Assembly (NCBI GenBank): GCA_030066455.1
Contig: JASJBQ010000003.1
Location: 1-31,998, forward strand
DNA length: 31,998 bases
Source of the DNA: Desulfobacterales bacterium
GTDB taxonomy: Bacteria > Desulfobacterota > Desulfobacteria > Desulfobacterales > UBA5852
Reading direction: 5' to 3'
A model generated the notes under the pieces. It had not been told where the DNA came from and did not search any database. It saw nothing but the letters and a program-made list of their open reading frames with translations. Position numbers and translations under genes: made by a program. This document shows, piece by piece, positions 17,218 to 26,225 of this stretch (its first letter is position 1; every line of letters starts with the position of its first letter).

Positions 17218-18621
17218 TCATGTCGATGGCGCGGTCGCTGGCCGTGTGGCCCGGCCCTCCGCCTTGGCTTGACGCTCGAAGCGCCGCCGGAAATACTCCC
17301 GCACCGCCCGACGGGCGTATTCGCCCGCGCGCCGCCCGATGTATTTTTCATGGGCCACCAGGACGGAAACGGCGATGGCGTCGCCCGGATCCGGACCATC
17401 CGCAAAGCCAACAAACCAGTCGTAGCGGGCCTTGTGGTCCGGGGTGTCGATAGATCCGGTTTTACCCCCGATGGTGAGCCGAGACAAGACTTTATCCCTG
17501 TCACGGCGCCTGAAAATTTTGCGGGCTGTGCCGTGGGAGATCGTGCGGCGCATCATGCGGGTCAGCTCGCGGGCGGTGGCCGGCGCAACGGCGGTTTTCG
17601 ACGTGCCGGCGCCGGGGCGATAGAGCAGGCGCCCCTCTTCATCGACGACCCGCTCGATAATTGCGGGCTCCACCAGGCGTCCCTCGGCCGGCGCGACGGC
17701 CGCCAGAACGGCGCCGTGCAGCGGTGAGATGACGGTCTCCTGGTTGAAACCGCTGGCAATTTCGGCCCACTGGTAGGGTTCCTCCGCGATCCGGGTGCCG
17801 CTGGGCGGCAGGTCGAGTTCGAAAGCAATGGCCTGGTCGAAGCCGAACCGGTCGGCATAGAGCCTGAGCTTTTTGGGTCCCAGGCAGTGCCGTCCGATCT
17901 TGCCGAAAATCGGGTTCACCGATCCGGCAAAGGCCCTCTCCAGCGTGGTATGGCGGGTGTAGCGGTTGCTGACGTTTTTGAGCTGGGACTTGTAGAGGGT
18001 ATGGCTGGCCCCGTTGTAGGCCAGTGGTGTCGAGCTGGTATAGCCGCATTTTTCAAGGGCGGCGGCGGCCGTCACAATCTTGAACAGACTGGCCGCCGGG
18101 AAACGGTTCGAGAGGCTCGGGGGGGAGGGAAATCCGTCCCGGGCGTAATCCACGAGAGCCAGCACGCGGCCGCTATGGGGATCCAGAACGACAATGGCAA
18201 TGTAGCGCGACGTACGGCGGTCGAGCTGTTTCCGCAGGTAGTGCTGCAGGTCGGGGGCGATGGTCGATTCGACCCGCAGGCGGCGGTCGCCGAACCGGAC
18301 CTCGCAGGGCCCCGCCAGGATCTTGTCGAGCGGTTCGGTCTCCAGAAGATTGCGGACGTCGGCCTTTGCGAGCAGGGGGCCGTTTGGCGGGGATGACGCC
18401 GATGGGGCTGCGGGGGTGTTGTCCGTGCGCGGGGCGATGGCCGGCGGACGGGTGGCCACGACCCACAGGACCAGGCCGACCAGGGCGGGAATGATCAGCC
18501 ACGGCCAGCGGCGTCGGATTGAGCGCCAGCGGCCGGTTTGGCGCAGGCGGCGCTGGTAGTGACGCCAGCTCTCCCGGGGACGTGCATCGGGACGTTCGTT
18601 TGGCGGAGGGTCAAAGGCCAC
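17218..18621 (-). CDS. Single-domain penicillin-binding transpeptidase
   Basis: The 467-residue protein has a proline/arginine-rich cytoplasmic lead (1-38), one membrane helix (about 39-56), a short linker and a transpeptidase domain (about 105-440). The three active-site motifs are intact: S-L-F-K at 178-181 (nucleophile Ser178), S-V-N at 234-236 and K-T-G at 387-389. It lacks the N-terminal dimerisation region of class B penicillin-binding proteins and any glycosyltransferase domain, so it resembles the compact PbpA/FtsI-like transpeptidases. It should act on the periplasmic face as a D,D-transpeptidase or, less likely, as a beta-lactamase-like sensor. The start codon is GTG at 18621. It follows metG by 67 bases and precedes kdsB by 12 bases. 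The C-terminal tail is basic and low-complexity. Confidence 0.88.
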   Translation of the reverse strand: MAFDPPPNERPDARPRESWRHYQRRLRQTGRWRSIRRRWPWLIIPALVGLVLWVVATRPPAIAPRTDNTPAAPSASSPPNGPLLAKADVRNLLETEPLDKILAGPCEVRFGDRRLRVESTIAPDLQHYLRKQLDRRTSRYIAIVVLDPHSGRVLALVDYARDGFPSPPSLSNRFPAASLFKIVTAAAALEKCGYTSSTPLAYNGASHTLYKSQLKNVSNRYTRHTTLERAFAGSVNPIFGKIGRHCLGPKKLRLYADRFGFDQAIAFELDLPPSGTRIAEEPYQWAEIASGFNQETVISPLHGAVLAAVAPAEGRLVEPAIIERVVDEEGRLLYRPGAGTSKTAVAPATARELTRMMRRTISHGTARKIFRRRDRDKVLSRLTIGGKTGSIDTPDHKARYDWFVGFADGPDPGDAIAVSVLVAHEKYIGRRAGEYARRAVREYFRRRFERQAKAEGRATRPATAPST

Positions 18622-18688
18622 GGCAGCTCGCGCAATACCTATGGATTCGCATGCAAGGGCGCACGGCGTTGATGCCCGATCACCGGGG

Positions 18689-20608
18689 TCAACTGATGCG
18701 GGCGCCCAGGCGGGTCATGGCATCCATGGTCGCCAGGGTGCAGTCGGCACCGTCCACAGCGGCCAGGAGCATGCCCCGGGATTCGACGCCCATGAGTTTG
18801 ACGGGCTTGAGATTGGCCACGATGATGACCTGGCGTCCGATGAGATCCTGCGGTTGGTAATGTTGGGCGATGCCCGATACGATCGTGCGCCGCTCCCCCA
18901 TGTCCACCTCCAGTTTGAGCAGCTTCTTGGCTTTGGGGATCGGCTCGGCATGGACGACGGTGGCCACCCGCAGGTCCACCTTGGCGAAGTCATCGATGGC
19001 GACCTCCGGGCGCAGGTCCGGCGAAAGGGGCGGCGGCGCTCCCTGGTCATCGGACAGGGCCGCGGTTTTGACGTCGATGCGGGGAAACAGGGTGATCGAC
19101 TTGGGCAGCCGCGTTCCCGGCGACAGGGATTTCCATTTGCCGATGGTGTCCAGGAGATAGAAGCGGCCCTCGGCATTGAGCCCCAGGTGGGTCTGCATGC
19201 GTCGTGCGGTGGCCGGCATGACCGGGTAGATCAACCCGGCGATGACCCGCAGGCCTTCCAGCAGGTTGTAGATGACGCAGGCCAGCTCCTTGCGGCTGGC
19301 GGCGCGCTTGGCCAGTTCCCAGGGGGCGGAGACGTCGATGCATTTGTTCATCTGGCCGATGAACGCCCAGACGGCCTTGAGCCCGTTGTGGAATTCAAAT
19401 TTCTCCATGGCCGTCTCGTAGTCCACGATGGCCCGGGCGGCGGCCGCTTCGAGTCCCAGCTGCAGGGTTTTGTCGGTGGCGGGATCAAGCGCCGGGACCT
19501 CGCCCTGGAAGTATTTATGGGTCATGGTGACGACCCGTGAAAAGAGATTGCCCAGGTCGTTGGCCAGATCGGCGTTGATGCGCTGCACCAGCTGTTCTTC
19601 GGAAAAACTGGAATCCAGCCCGAAAACCATGTCGCGCAGCAGAAAGAAGCGGAAGGCGTCCAGCCCGTAGACTTTGAGCATATCCAGCGGGGCGACGACA
19701 TTGCCGATGCTCTTGGACATCTTGGCCTGATCGACATTCCAGTAGCCGTGGACGTTCAGGTGCTTGTAGACCGGAATGCCGGCGGCCTTGAGCATGGTGG
19801 GCCAGTAGATGCCGTGGGGCTTGAGGATGTCCTTGGCCACCAGATGCTGGGCATGGGGCCAGAACGTGGCGAAGCGCTCGCCATCGGGGAACCCGAGGGC
19901 GGAGATGTAATTGAGCAGGGCGTCGAACCAGACGTAGGTGACGTAGTCGCTGTCAAAAGGCAGGGTGATGCCCCACTGGAGACGGCTCTTGGGCCGCGAG
20001 ATGCACAAATCGTCCAGGGGTTCGCGCAAAAAGGCCAGAACCTCGTTGCGGTAGCGCTCCGGGCGGATGAAATCGGGGTGACGATGGATATGATCGATCA
20101 GCCAATCCTGATATTGGCTCATCTTGAAAAAATAATTGGATTCGCGGATGACCTCGGGGGGCTTGTCGTGGTCCGGACATTTGCCCTCGACCAGTTCGCG
20201 CTCGGTGTAGAAGCGCTCGCAGCCAAAACAGTAAAGTCCTTCGTACTCGCTGAAATAAATATCCCCCTTGTCGTAGATGGCCTGCAGGATGCGTTCGACC
20301 ACGGCCATGTGGGCGGGGTAGGTGGTGCGGATGAAGTCGTCGTTGCTGATGTCCAGCTCGGGCCAGAGCTCGCGGAAGATCTGGCTGATGTGATCGACAT
20401 AGGCCTTGGGGGTCATGTCGTGGCTGCGGGCCGCTTCGACGATCTTGTCGCCGTGCTCGTCCGTGCCCGTCAGAAAATAGGTCTCGATGCCGCACATGGT
20501 GTGAAAGCGCCGGGCCACGTCCGCCACGATGGTGGTGTAGGCATGGCCCAGATGGGGCTTGGCATTGACGTAGTAGATCGGTGTGGTGATGTAGAAACGG
20601 TCAGCCAT
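18689..20608 (-). CDS. metG: Methionyl-tRNA synthetase
   Basis: This enzyme charges tRNA-Met. The 639-residue product starts with F-Y-I-T-T-P-I-Y-Y-V-N and carries the class I signatures H-L-G-H (19-22) and K-M-S-K-S (296-300). A zinc knuckle of the one-site type is seen as C-F-G-C (127-130) and C-P-D-H (144-147). After the anticodon-binding helical domain, the last 105 or so residues form an EMAP/Trbp111-type tRNA-binding domain, starting near D-D-F-A-K-V-D-L-R-V-A and including R-R-T-I-V-S-G-I-A and N-L-K-P-x-K-L-M-G-x-x-S-x-G-M. The start overlaps the end of ricT by eight bases, showing translational coupling. The gene looks complete. Confidence 0.97.
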   Translation of the reverse strand: MADRFYITTPIYYVNAKPHLGHAYTTIVADVARRFHTMCGIETYFLTGTDEHGDKIVEAARSHDMTPKAYVDHISQIFRELWPELDISNDDFIRTTYPAHMAVVERILQAIYDKGDIYFSEYEGLYCFGCERFYTERELVEGKCPDHDKPPEVIRESNYFFKMSQYQDWLIDHIHRHPDFIRPERYRNEVLAFLREPLDDLCISRPKSRLQWGITLPFDSDYVTYVWFDALLNYISALGFPDGERFATFWPHAQHLVAKDILKPHGIYWPTMLKAAGIPVYKHLNVHGYWNVDQAKMSKSIGNVVAPLDMLKVYGLDAFRFFLLRDMVFGLDSSFSEEQLVQRINADLANDLGNLFSRVVTMTHKYFQGEVPALDPATDKTLQLGLEAAAARAIVDYETAMEKFEFHNGLKAVWAFIGQMNKCIDVSAPWELAKRAASRKELACVIYNLLEGLRVIAGLIYPVMPATARRMQTHLGLNAEGRFYLLDTIGKWKSLSPGTRLPKSITLFPRIDVKTAALSDDQGAPPPLSPDLRPEVAIDDFAKVDLRVATVVHAEPIPKAKKLLKLEVDMGERRTIVSGIAQHYQPQDLIGRQVIIVANLKPVKLMGVESRGMLLAAVDGADCTLATMDAMTRLGARIS

Positions 20609-21419
20609 TCGGTTTCTTTTGCTCCTTTACGATGTCCCCGGGCGCGGCCTCGGTTTCCTGGCCGCCAGCCAGGCGGATGACGAAGCGCTGATCGCGCAAG
20701 TTGTGGCGCAGCACTTTCCCCTGGCCATGGACGGTGCGTATCGTTTTGCCGATTTTGGGCAGATTGGCCTTGAGTTCCTTGTAGGTTTCGAATTCATAGG
20801 TCAGGCAGCACATCAGGCGGCCGCACTGCCCGGATATTTTAGTGGGATTGAGTGAGAGCCCCTGCTCCTTGGCCATCCGGATGGATACCGGCGAGAATTT
20901 CTCGATAAACTGGGAGCAGCAGATCTCGCGTCCACACCGGCCGAGGCCACCGCACATCTTGGCCTGGTTGCGGATGCCGACCTGGCGCATTTCGACCTTG
21001 ACGCCCAACTTCTTGACCAGCATTTTGACCAGCTGGCGGAAGTCGACCCGACCGTCGGCGGTAAAGAAAAAGGTCAGTTTGCCGCCGTCAAAGGTGCTTT
21101 CGACCGCAAACAGGTTCATCTTCAGTTTCAAGCGCGAAATGCATGACAGGCAATAGTTGTGCGCGAATTTTTCCTTGCGGCGGTTCTTCTCCCGTTGTTC
21201 GAAATCCTTGGGGCTGGCCAGCCGGAAGACCTTTTTGAGGGGTTTGGCGTTGCGTTTGGGTTTGGTCAGCGGCGTCGGCGGCACCGCCACCGTGCCGAAC
21301 CCGAGGCCTTGTTCGGTCTCGACGATGACGTGATCGCCCTGGTCGAGGACGAAGGCGCCGCACTCGAAATCATAGACTTTGCCGGCGGATTTGAATCGGA
21401 CTCCAACGATTTTTTTCAT
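20601..21419 (-). CDS. ricT: PSP1-domain protein, RicT/YaaT family
   Basis: The 272-residue product is a PSP1-domain protein. The best-studied member, B. subtilis RicT (YaaT), binds RicA and RicF, carries iron-sulfur clusters and assists RNase Y in mRNA maturation; whether this applies here is not known. Sequence evidence is the N-terminal V-G-V-R-F-K-S-A-G-K-V-Y-D-F, the basic E-K-F-A-H-N-Y-C-L-x-C segment, and many cysteines in conserved contexts: C-G-G-L-G-R-C-G-R-E-I-C-C (156-168) and G-Q-C-G-R-L-M-C-C-L-x-Y-E (198-209). It lies between holB and metG, an order common in this phylum. RNA-decay partners are not encoded adjacent, although an HD-domain exoribonuclease-like gene lies beyond 30 kb. 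Confidence 0.92.
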   Translation of the reverse strand: MKKIVGVRFKSAGKVYDFECGAFVLDQGDHVIVETEQGLGFGTVAVPPTPLTKPKRNAKPLKKVFRLASPKDFEQREKNRRKEKFAHNYCLSCISRLKLKMNLFAVESTFDGGKLTFFFTADGRVDFRQLVKMLVKKLGVKVEMRQVGIRNQAKMCGGLGRCGREICCSQFIEKFSPVSIRMAKEQGLSLNPTKISGQCGRLMCCLTYEFETYKELKANLPKIGKTIRTVHGQGKVLRHNLRDQRFVIRLAGGQETEAAPGDIVKEQKKPNG

Positions 21420-21429
21420 AGCGCATATG

Positions 21430-22470
21430 TCAAGCAGCGTCGAGCTGCAGCAAAAGGGTTTCCATGGTAAGCCGCGGGTTGGCGTTGCCCCCGAGGCGTC
21501 TGAAGGCCGTCTGCGTGGACCGGATGCGTTCGATCAGGGCGTCGGTGCCCAGCCCCGCGGCAGTTCTGGCGATCACCGCTTCCAGGTCGCGATTGATGAT
21601 TTTCCCGGGATCATAATGCCAGACCAGCAGATCGCGGTAAAAGTGAAGGATGCATGTCAGGGCGTCCGGAAGGTTTTTTTTGAGGGCGGCCAGCCGTTCG
21701 GCCAGCGCCATGCGCTGGACCGTGGTCTGCGCCTCGAGCGTGCTGATTTCACCCACGATCCATTCGCGCCGTGCGATCCAGCTGTCTTCGTACATCGCGA
21801 CCGCCCGGGTGTAGCTGCCGCCGGCCATCCGGGCGAGAATGGCGGCCGCCGGCGCGTCGATGCCCTCCTGCCGCACCAGCAGGCTCTCCAGCGTCGCCGC
21901 CGTGAGTGGTCGAAAACGAAGGTGCTGGCAGCGGGAAACGATGGTCGGCAGCAGGTCGGTCGTCTGCGGGGCGGTCAGGATCAGGATCGTGCCGGCCGGC
22001 GGCTCTTCCAGCATTTTGAGCAGCGCATTGCCGGCTTCGGGATTCATGGCGTGGGCCCCGGCGATCATTGCCACCCGGAGTCCCCGGCCATAGGTTTTCC
22101 TGGCGAGGGTGTCGATCAGGCCGCGGATCTGGTCGATCCGGATGATCGCACCGGTCGGCGCGATGCGGACGACGTCAGGATGGTTTCCGGATTCAATCCA
22201 GCGGCAGGGGCGACACACACCGCAGGCGACCGGCATGGCGTCCGCCTGAACAGGTCCCTCGCCGTTGGGATGATCTCCCCCGGTGGTCCGGATACGCTCG
22301 CAGTTGCAAACCTGCGCCAGGGCCATGGCGGTCGACTTTTTGCCGACACCGTCGACACCGGTGAAAATGAGCGCGTGCGGGAGACGGTTTCTCCGGATAA
22401 ACGCCGCCAGCAGCCGCAGCGGCTGCTGCTGGTCGTGTATTTGATCAAACCCCAGCACGGATGTTCGCAT
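21430..22470 (-). CDS. holB: DNA polymerase III delta-prime subunit
   Basis: Delta-prime is part of the clamp loader that places the sliding clamp on primed DNA. From the ATG at 22470 the protein has 346 residues. The AAA+ part has a Walker-A-like G-V-D-G-V-G-K-K-S (38-46), a zinc-type cysteine set (C-N-C near 55-57, then C-G-V-C-R-P-C, 83-89), H-P-D-V near 100, N-A-L-L-K-M-L-E-E-P-P and the arginine-finger S-R-C-Q motif. A TTG at 22521 in the same frame would add 17 residues, but the ATG has AAGGGG just upstream and fits homologues, which begin near F-D-Q-I. The gene is followed 10 bases later by ricT. The partner gene tmk, often upstream of holB, is not here but at the window end. Confidence 0.92.
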   Translation of the reverse strand: MRTSVLGFDQIHDQQQPLRLLAAFIRRNRLPHALIFTGVDGVGKKSTAMALAQVCNCERIRTTGGDHPNGEGPVQADAMPVACGVCRPCRWIESGNHPDVVRIAPTGAIIRIDQIRGLIDTLARKTYGRGLRVAMIAGAHAMNPEAGNALLKMLEEPPAGTILILTAPQTTDLLPTIVSRCQHLRFRPLTAATLESLLVRQEGIDAPAAAILARMAGGSYTRAVAMYEDSWIARREWIVGEISTLEAQTTVQRMALAERLAALKKNLPDALTCILHFYRDLLVWHYDPGKIINRDLEAVIARTAAGLGTDALIERIRSTQTAFRRLGGNANPRLTMETLLLQLDAA

Positions 22471-22594
22471 TACCCCTTGATCGTGGCAGCCCCCTGGGAC
22501 CCTGGCGGCAACAAGGGACAAGGACGCCGGTTGGCCACCGCAGCACGCGGTCCCGACCGGTAACGGTTCCCTGTTCGCCGTTCAGGCCAGGCGA

Positions 22595-22882
22595 CTAGTT
22601 GGCGGCGGGCTGGTCGACCCGCTCCCGCAGCTCTTTCCCGGATTTGAAGAATGGAAGCTTCTTGGGGCTGATGAGAACCCGCGCGCCCGTTTTGGGGTTG
22701 CGTCCGGTGTAGCTTTTATATTCCTTGATGAAAAAACTGCACAATCCGCGGATTTCGACCCGGTCGCCCCGGGTCATGGCATCGGCCATGTGATCAAAGA
22801 ATATGTGCACCACCTTGGCCGCGTCCGCTTTGGATATATTGGCTTCGTTCTTTAAGGCGGATATCAGTTCCAGCTTGTTCAT
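22595..22882 (-). CDS. HU/IHF family DNA-binding protein
   Basis: This 95-residue protein bends DNA as a dimer and belongs to the HU/IHF family. The N-terminal helices begin M-N-K-L-E-L-I, followed by V-E-I-R-G-L-C-S-F-F-I-K-E-Y (43-56) and the beta-arm G-R-N-P-K-T-G (60-66), whose proline inserts between base pairs. The segment K-K-L-P-F-F-K-S-G-K-E-L is typical of the C-terminal part. Several features lean to IHF-type rather than HU, but I would not assign alpha or beta. The start at 22882 was chosen for the strong AAGGAGG five bases upstream; an ATG at 22927 has no such site. It has its own promoter (22942-22971). IHF-like proteins often assist sigma-54 promoters, which may matter for the exporter promoter in this window. 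Confidence 0.93.
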   Translation of the reverse strand: MNKLELISALKNEANISKADAAKVVHIFFDHMADAMTRGDRVEIRGLCSFFIKEYKSYTGRNPKTGARVLISPKKLPFFKSGKELRERVDQPAAN

Positions 22883-22941
22883 ACTACCTCCTTGCGCTGC
22901 GGTAGTCTCGGTAACCATTGCCTGCATTGTTCAATTTTAGC

Positions 22942-22971
22942 TAAATAAACTAAAAGCAATTAAAAAGTCAA
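22942..22971 (-). promoter_or_regulatory. Sigma-70 promoter for the HU/IHF gene
   Basis: On the - strand TTGACT (22966-22971) is followed by a 16 to 18-base AT-rich spacer and TTTATT or TATTTA (22942-22949). The segment is clearly AT-rich against its surroundings and lies about 60 bases before the start codon. Confidence 0.55.
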
Positions 22972-23112
22972 GGTGTTATGGAGCCCGCCCCGCTGCGCAT
23001 GCGGGACGGCGGTCACCGGGAGGGTTTGGTGTCACGGGGGGCGCCGCACCCAAAGTGCGCTTTGACGATGGTCGGCGAGACGGTTTTCCGCGCTGTCGTC
23101 GCGACGGAGGAA

Positions 23113-23667
23113 TCAGCCGGTGCCGGGGAGGTAGGCGGTCTTGCGGTCGCCCGCGGGCAGGGCTTCGATGTCGTCTTCATCCACTTCGACGCTGGCATAC
23201 TGGCCGAGCGCCTCGATGTGCACGACGACCCGCCCGATGCCGCGGTAGTGGGCGAAGGTGCCCACCACGCCGGTAAATGGCCCCCGGACCACCATGACCC
23301 GGTCGCCCCGGCGCAGCCTTTTGCCGGTTTTGACACCGGCATCGCGGGATACCATGATCCGGAGTGATTCGATGGCTTCGTCAGGGACCGGCACCGGCAG
23401 GTTTTGGTTGCCGATCAGGCGCACGGCGCCCACGGTCTTGAGGATGTCCAGGTGGTGGTCCGGATGAAGGTTGGATCGAATGAAGACATAGCCCGGAAAC
23501 AGGGGGACGTCCAGCATGACGCGGCGGTCCCGGCGCCGGCTGCGAACGCGGATTTGGGGCAGAAAGACCTCGTGGGATTTTTTGAACAACCCCTCGTGGA
23601 CCACTTTTTCAAAACGGCTGCGGGTATGCAGGACATACCACCGCCATTGGAGCTGTTGGATTTCCAT
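23113..23667 (-). CDS. NusG paralogue, RfaH/UpxY-type antiterminator
   Basis: The 184-residue protein is a specialised NusG paralogue. The N-terminal NGN domain starts W-R-W-Y-V-L-H-T-R-S-R-F-E-K and includes L-P-Q-I-R-V-R-S-R-R-R-D and the hallmark P-L-F-P-G-Y-V-F (55-62). A KOW domain is present as G-D-R-V-M-V-V-R-G-P-F-T-G-V-V-G (121-136). RfaH/UpxY proteins bind elongating RNA polymerase and let it read through polysaccharide and LPS operons; the ribosomal NusG is normally elsewhere next to rplK. The gene begins five bases after the lptD stop, so it is almost surely co-transcribed with it. Its targets may be LPS or capsule genes outside the window. I see no recognisable ops-like site, which would be lineage-specific. 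Confidence 0.9.
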   Translation of the reverse strand: MEIQQLQWRWYVLHTRSRFEKVVHEGLFKKSHEVFLPQIRVRSRRRDRRVMLDVPLFPGYVFIRSNLHPDHHLDILKTVGAVRLIGNQNLPVPVPDEAIESLRIMVSRDAGVKTGKRLRRGDRVMVVRGPFTGVVGTFAHYRGIGRVVVHIEALGQYASVEVDEDDIEALPAGDRKTAYLPGTG

Positions 23668-23672
23668 TGTGG

Positions 23673-26222
23673 TCAGTTGCCCCCGGAGCCAATGCCCTCG
23701 CTGAGCCCGTACCCGCCCAGCCCGTTGAGCGTGACCCTGAAGCCGATGGCCTTGTCGTTGTTTTCGGCATCGGTGTAATTGACGTCCAGAGACCAGCACT
23801 GGGCATCGTACGTAAGACCGATGATCGATTCCAACCGACGCTCGGTCTGAAGGTTGTATTCGGTGGAGCCGTACACCATAAAGTTGAAGGGGAGCTTGAT
23901 TTTGGCACCGGCCATGATGGACTGGACGTTCTTGTCGAGTCGCTCGCTGCCGGAAAAGTCGAATTTGCGTTTGTCATAGCGATAATCGACCGTCAATTCA
24001 TCGCCCCGGGGCGAGGTCAGGGTCGCCCGCAAGTCGCGTTTGCGAAAGCTCATCTCATAGGTGTCGTACGCGGCCTCCGCCTTGAGCGAAAGGTATTTGC
24101 GCGGATACAGCTCCAACTGCGCCCGGATGGGCGAGAACGGACGGCTGCTTTTGTCACTGCGGGCCACACGGATGTTGTAGCTCTGCCGAAACTCGAGGCG
24201 CATGAAATCGTTGTATTGTAACGGCGCTTCCGCCTCCGCTCCCGCTGCGGCGGTATCATCGTCAGGCGCGGGCTCGCGATATTTGGACGTGAAGGTGTTC
24301 ACGAGCGAATAGGTGATCAGGTTTTCCGGATTCACCCGATTGACGCCATCGTTCAGTCCCACCGGCTCACCGTCTTCCGCCTGGCTGAAGAAGGCCGGGA
24401 ATTCGTCCTGGTCGTCCTTGGGTGTATATTCGTAGACCACCCGCGGCCGGATGGTGTGACGCACAGCGTCCAGCTTTTCGCCGCCAAAGTTATAGATGCC
24501 CGACACTTCGGTGGAAACATCCACTCTAAAATCGTAGAGGGTGCGGAATTCATCCTTGTCCTTGTCCTTCTCCCGCGGCAGGTTCCGGCCGGCGCGGGCC
24601 TCGATCGCGGCCTGCTGCTCCGGGGTAATGTCCTGGAAACGGTCGATGAACCAGGCGGTTTGTCGCACCCCCGCCGAGGGTTCGACATAAAGATAATCAC
24701 CCAGCGAAAAGGGCAAGTAGAGCCGGGGGAGGACATCGAAGCGCAGCCCCTTGGTGTTGTCGTCGCTGTAAAAGTTTTGCCACTCGGTATCGGCGCTGAT
24801 TTGAAAGGGTGTCGATCCGATCTGTTGTTTGGAGGCGTCCCAGACGGCAAAGGGCAGCCGTTGCAGGGTCGTGTCGACGGAGGGCAGCTCGTCGGCCCGC
24901 CTTTTGGTGCTGTCGTCCAGCCAGATGATGCCGCCCGTCAGGGCCGAGTGGTTCCAGTTCTTGGTCATGACGGCCTGGTTGGTGCGCACCGGGTCGTTGA
25001 AGTCGTCGATATCACGCCCGAATTCATTGCGGAAATAGTCGCGGGCCATCTCGAAACCGGTCAAACCGCGCCGGAATTCGGTGAGGTAATCCTGATCGCT
25101 GACCAGATCGAGGTCGAGCCGTCCCCGGAAGGCAAAGGGCAGGCCCTGGTCGTGCTTCATGCGCAACCAGTAGCGGCTTTCATTGGGGCGCAGGAAATTG
25201 TCGTCGGGGTAGCCGTAATCGCTGTGATCGTCCCCCCGGCCGTTGTCGGTCTTGCGATCCGAAAGGTAATCGAACATGATGGCGCCTTTGGTCGCAGGAT
25301 CGACGATGTAGCGAAATTCCCCCCCGACCTTGTTGCCGCGTGACGTCATGAAATCGTTGTAAAGCGTCAGGTCCGCCTGTTCGTTGATGGCCCAGTAGAA
25401 AGGCACGAGGAGGCGGTCACCCTGGCGGTCGGAGCTGCCGAACTCCGGCATCAGAAACCCGGACTTGCGCTTGGTGGTGGCCGGAAAGCTGAAATAGGGG
25501 GTGTAGAGAACCGGAACGTCCTTGGCCCACAGGGCCGCATGTTTGATCACCCCTTCGCCTTCGATTTCCACCTTCAGTTTGCGGCCCGTAATTTTCCAGG
25601 ACGGCCGCTCGCCGTCGCAGCTCGAGAGACTGGCCCGTTCGACAGCGTACTCCTGCGGCCCCAGCTTTTCGATTTTCTCCCCGCGAATGTAGAAATGGTT
25701 TTCGTGCAGAAAAATGGTGCCCTGGGTGATGGTGCCGATCTGGTTCTCGAGATCGATTTCCACCCGATCGCCGAAGAGCATGTCCCCGCCGGCCACGAGC
25801 ACGACGTGGCCTCGGGCCTCGGCTTCCATGGTGCGATGGTCGAAACGCACATAATCGGCTGTCAGGCGACGGTCGCCCTTGGTGATGCGTACGTTTCCTT
25901 CGGCCACATAACGCTGGGCGCGGTCGTCGTAGCTGATTTCATCGGCCGCGATCTGCCAGGGCACCTTGGGGTCATTTGCGAGGAGTTCATCCGTATCCGG
26001 GCTAAGGTCCTGACCGCCGGCGGGGAGGGCACCGAAGAGCAGCGCCGCGAGGACGACGAGAAAGACAAACGTCGGCCCGGGGTTGCGGGTGCAGCCTGGA
26101 GGGTTGGCGGTGCGGTTCAATACGCCGGCATCCTTTGCATCCAAAAAACTGATCCGAGCCGGTCGGCCGTTTTGGGGCGTCAACAACGGGCAGCTCGTCC
26201 GGACCGGTCGCACGCTAAACAT
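23673..26222 (-). CDS. lptD: LPS-assembly outer membrane protein LptD (OstA)
   Basis: LptD is the beta-barrel that, with LptE, inserts LPS into the outer leaflet. From the ATG at 26222 the protein has 849 residues. A hydrophobic signal core (about 51-68) ends A-L-P-A-G-G-Q. The periplasmic OstA jellyroll (about 87-190) reads P-W-Q-I-A-A-D-E-I-S-Y-D with repeated E-G-N-V-x-I and D-R-V-E-I-D. The LptD barrel follows (Y-F-S-F-P-A-T-T-K-R-K-S-G-F-L-M-P). It ends with the D-A-Q-C-W-S-L-D-V-N-Y segment typical of the family. A cysteine in S-S-C-D-G and the one in Q-C-W could form the inter-domain disulfide. The start is uncertain: ATGs at 26246 and 26222 overlap a promoter-like TTGACA element, while a TTG at 26120 would give a neat 33-residue signal peptide. 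Confidence 0.92.
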   Translation of the reverse strand: MFSVRPVRTSCPLLTPQNGRPARISFLDAKDAGVLNRTANPPGCTRNPGPTFVFLVVLAALLFGALPAGGQDLSPDTDELLANDPKVPWQIAADEISYDDRAQRYVAEGNVRITKGDRRLTADYVRFDHRTMEAEARGHVVLVAGGDMLFGDRVEIDLENQIGTITQGTIFLHENHFYIRGEKIEKLGPQEYAVERASLSSCDGERPSWKITGRKLKVEIEGEGVIKHAALWAKDVPVLYTPYFSFPATTKRKSGFLMPEFGSSDRQGDRLLVPFYWAINEQADLTLYNDFMTSRGNKVGGEFRYIVDPATKGAIMFDYLSDRKTDNGRGDDHSDYGYPDDNFLRPNESRYWLRMKHDQGLPFAFRGRLDLDLVSDQDYLTEFRRGLTGFEMARDYFRNEFGRDIDDFNDPVRTNQAVMTKNWNHSALTGGIIWLDDSTKRRADELPSVDTTLQRLPFAVWDASKQQIGSTPFQISADTEWQNFYSDDNTKGLRFDVLPRLYLPFSLGDYLYVEPSAGVRQTAWFIDRFQDITPEQQAAIEARAGRNLPREKDKDKDEFRTLYDFRVDVSTEVSGIYNFGGEKLDAVRHTIRPRVVYEYTPKDDQDEFPAFFSQAEDGEPVGLNDGVNRVNPENLITYSLVNTFTSKYREPAPDDDTAAAGAEAEAPLQYNDFMRLEFRQSYNIRVARSDKSSRPFSPIRAQLELYPRKYLSLKAEAAYDTYEMSFRKRDLRATLTSPRGDELTVDYRYDKRKFDFSGSERLDKNVQSIMAGAKIKLPFNFMVYGSTEYNLQTERRLESIIGLTYDAQCWSLDVNYTDAENNDKAIGFRVTLNGLGGYGLSEGIGSGGN

Positions 26223-26225
26223 GGA

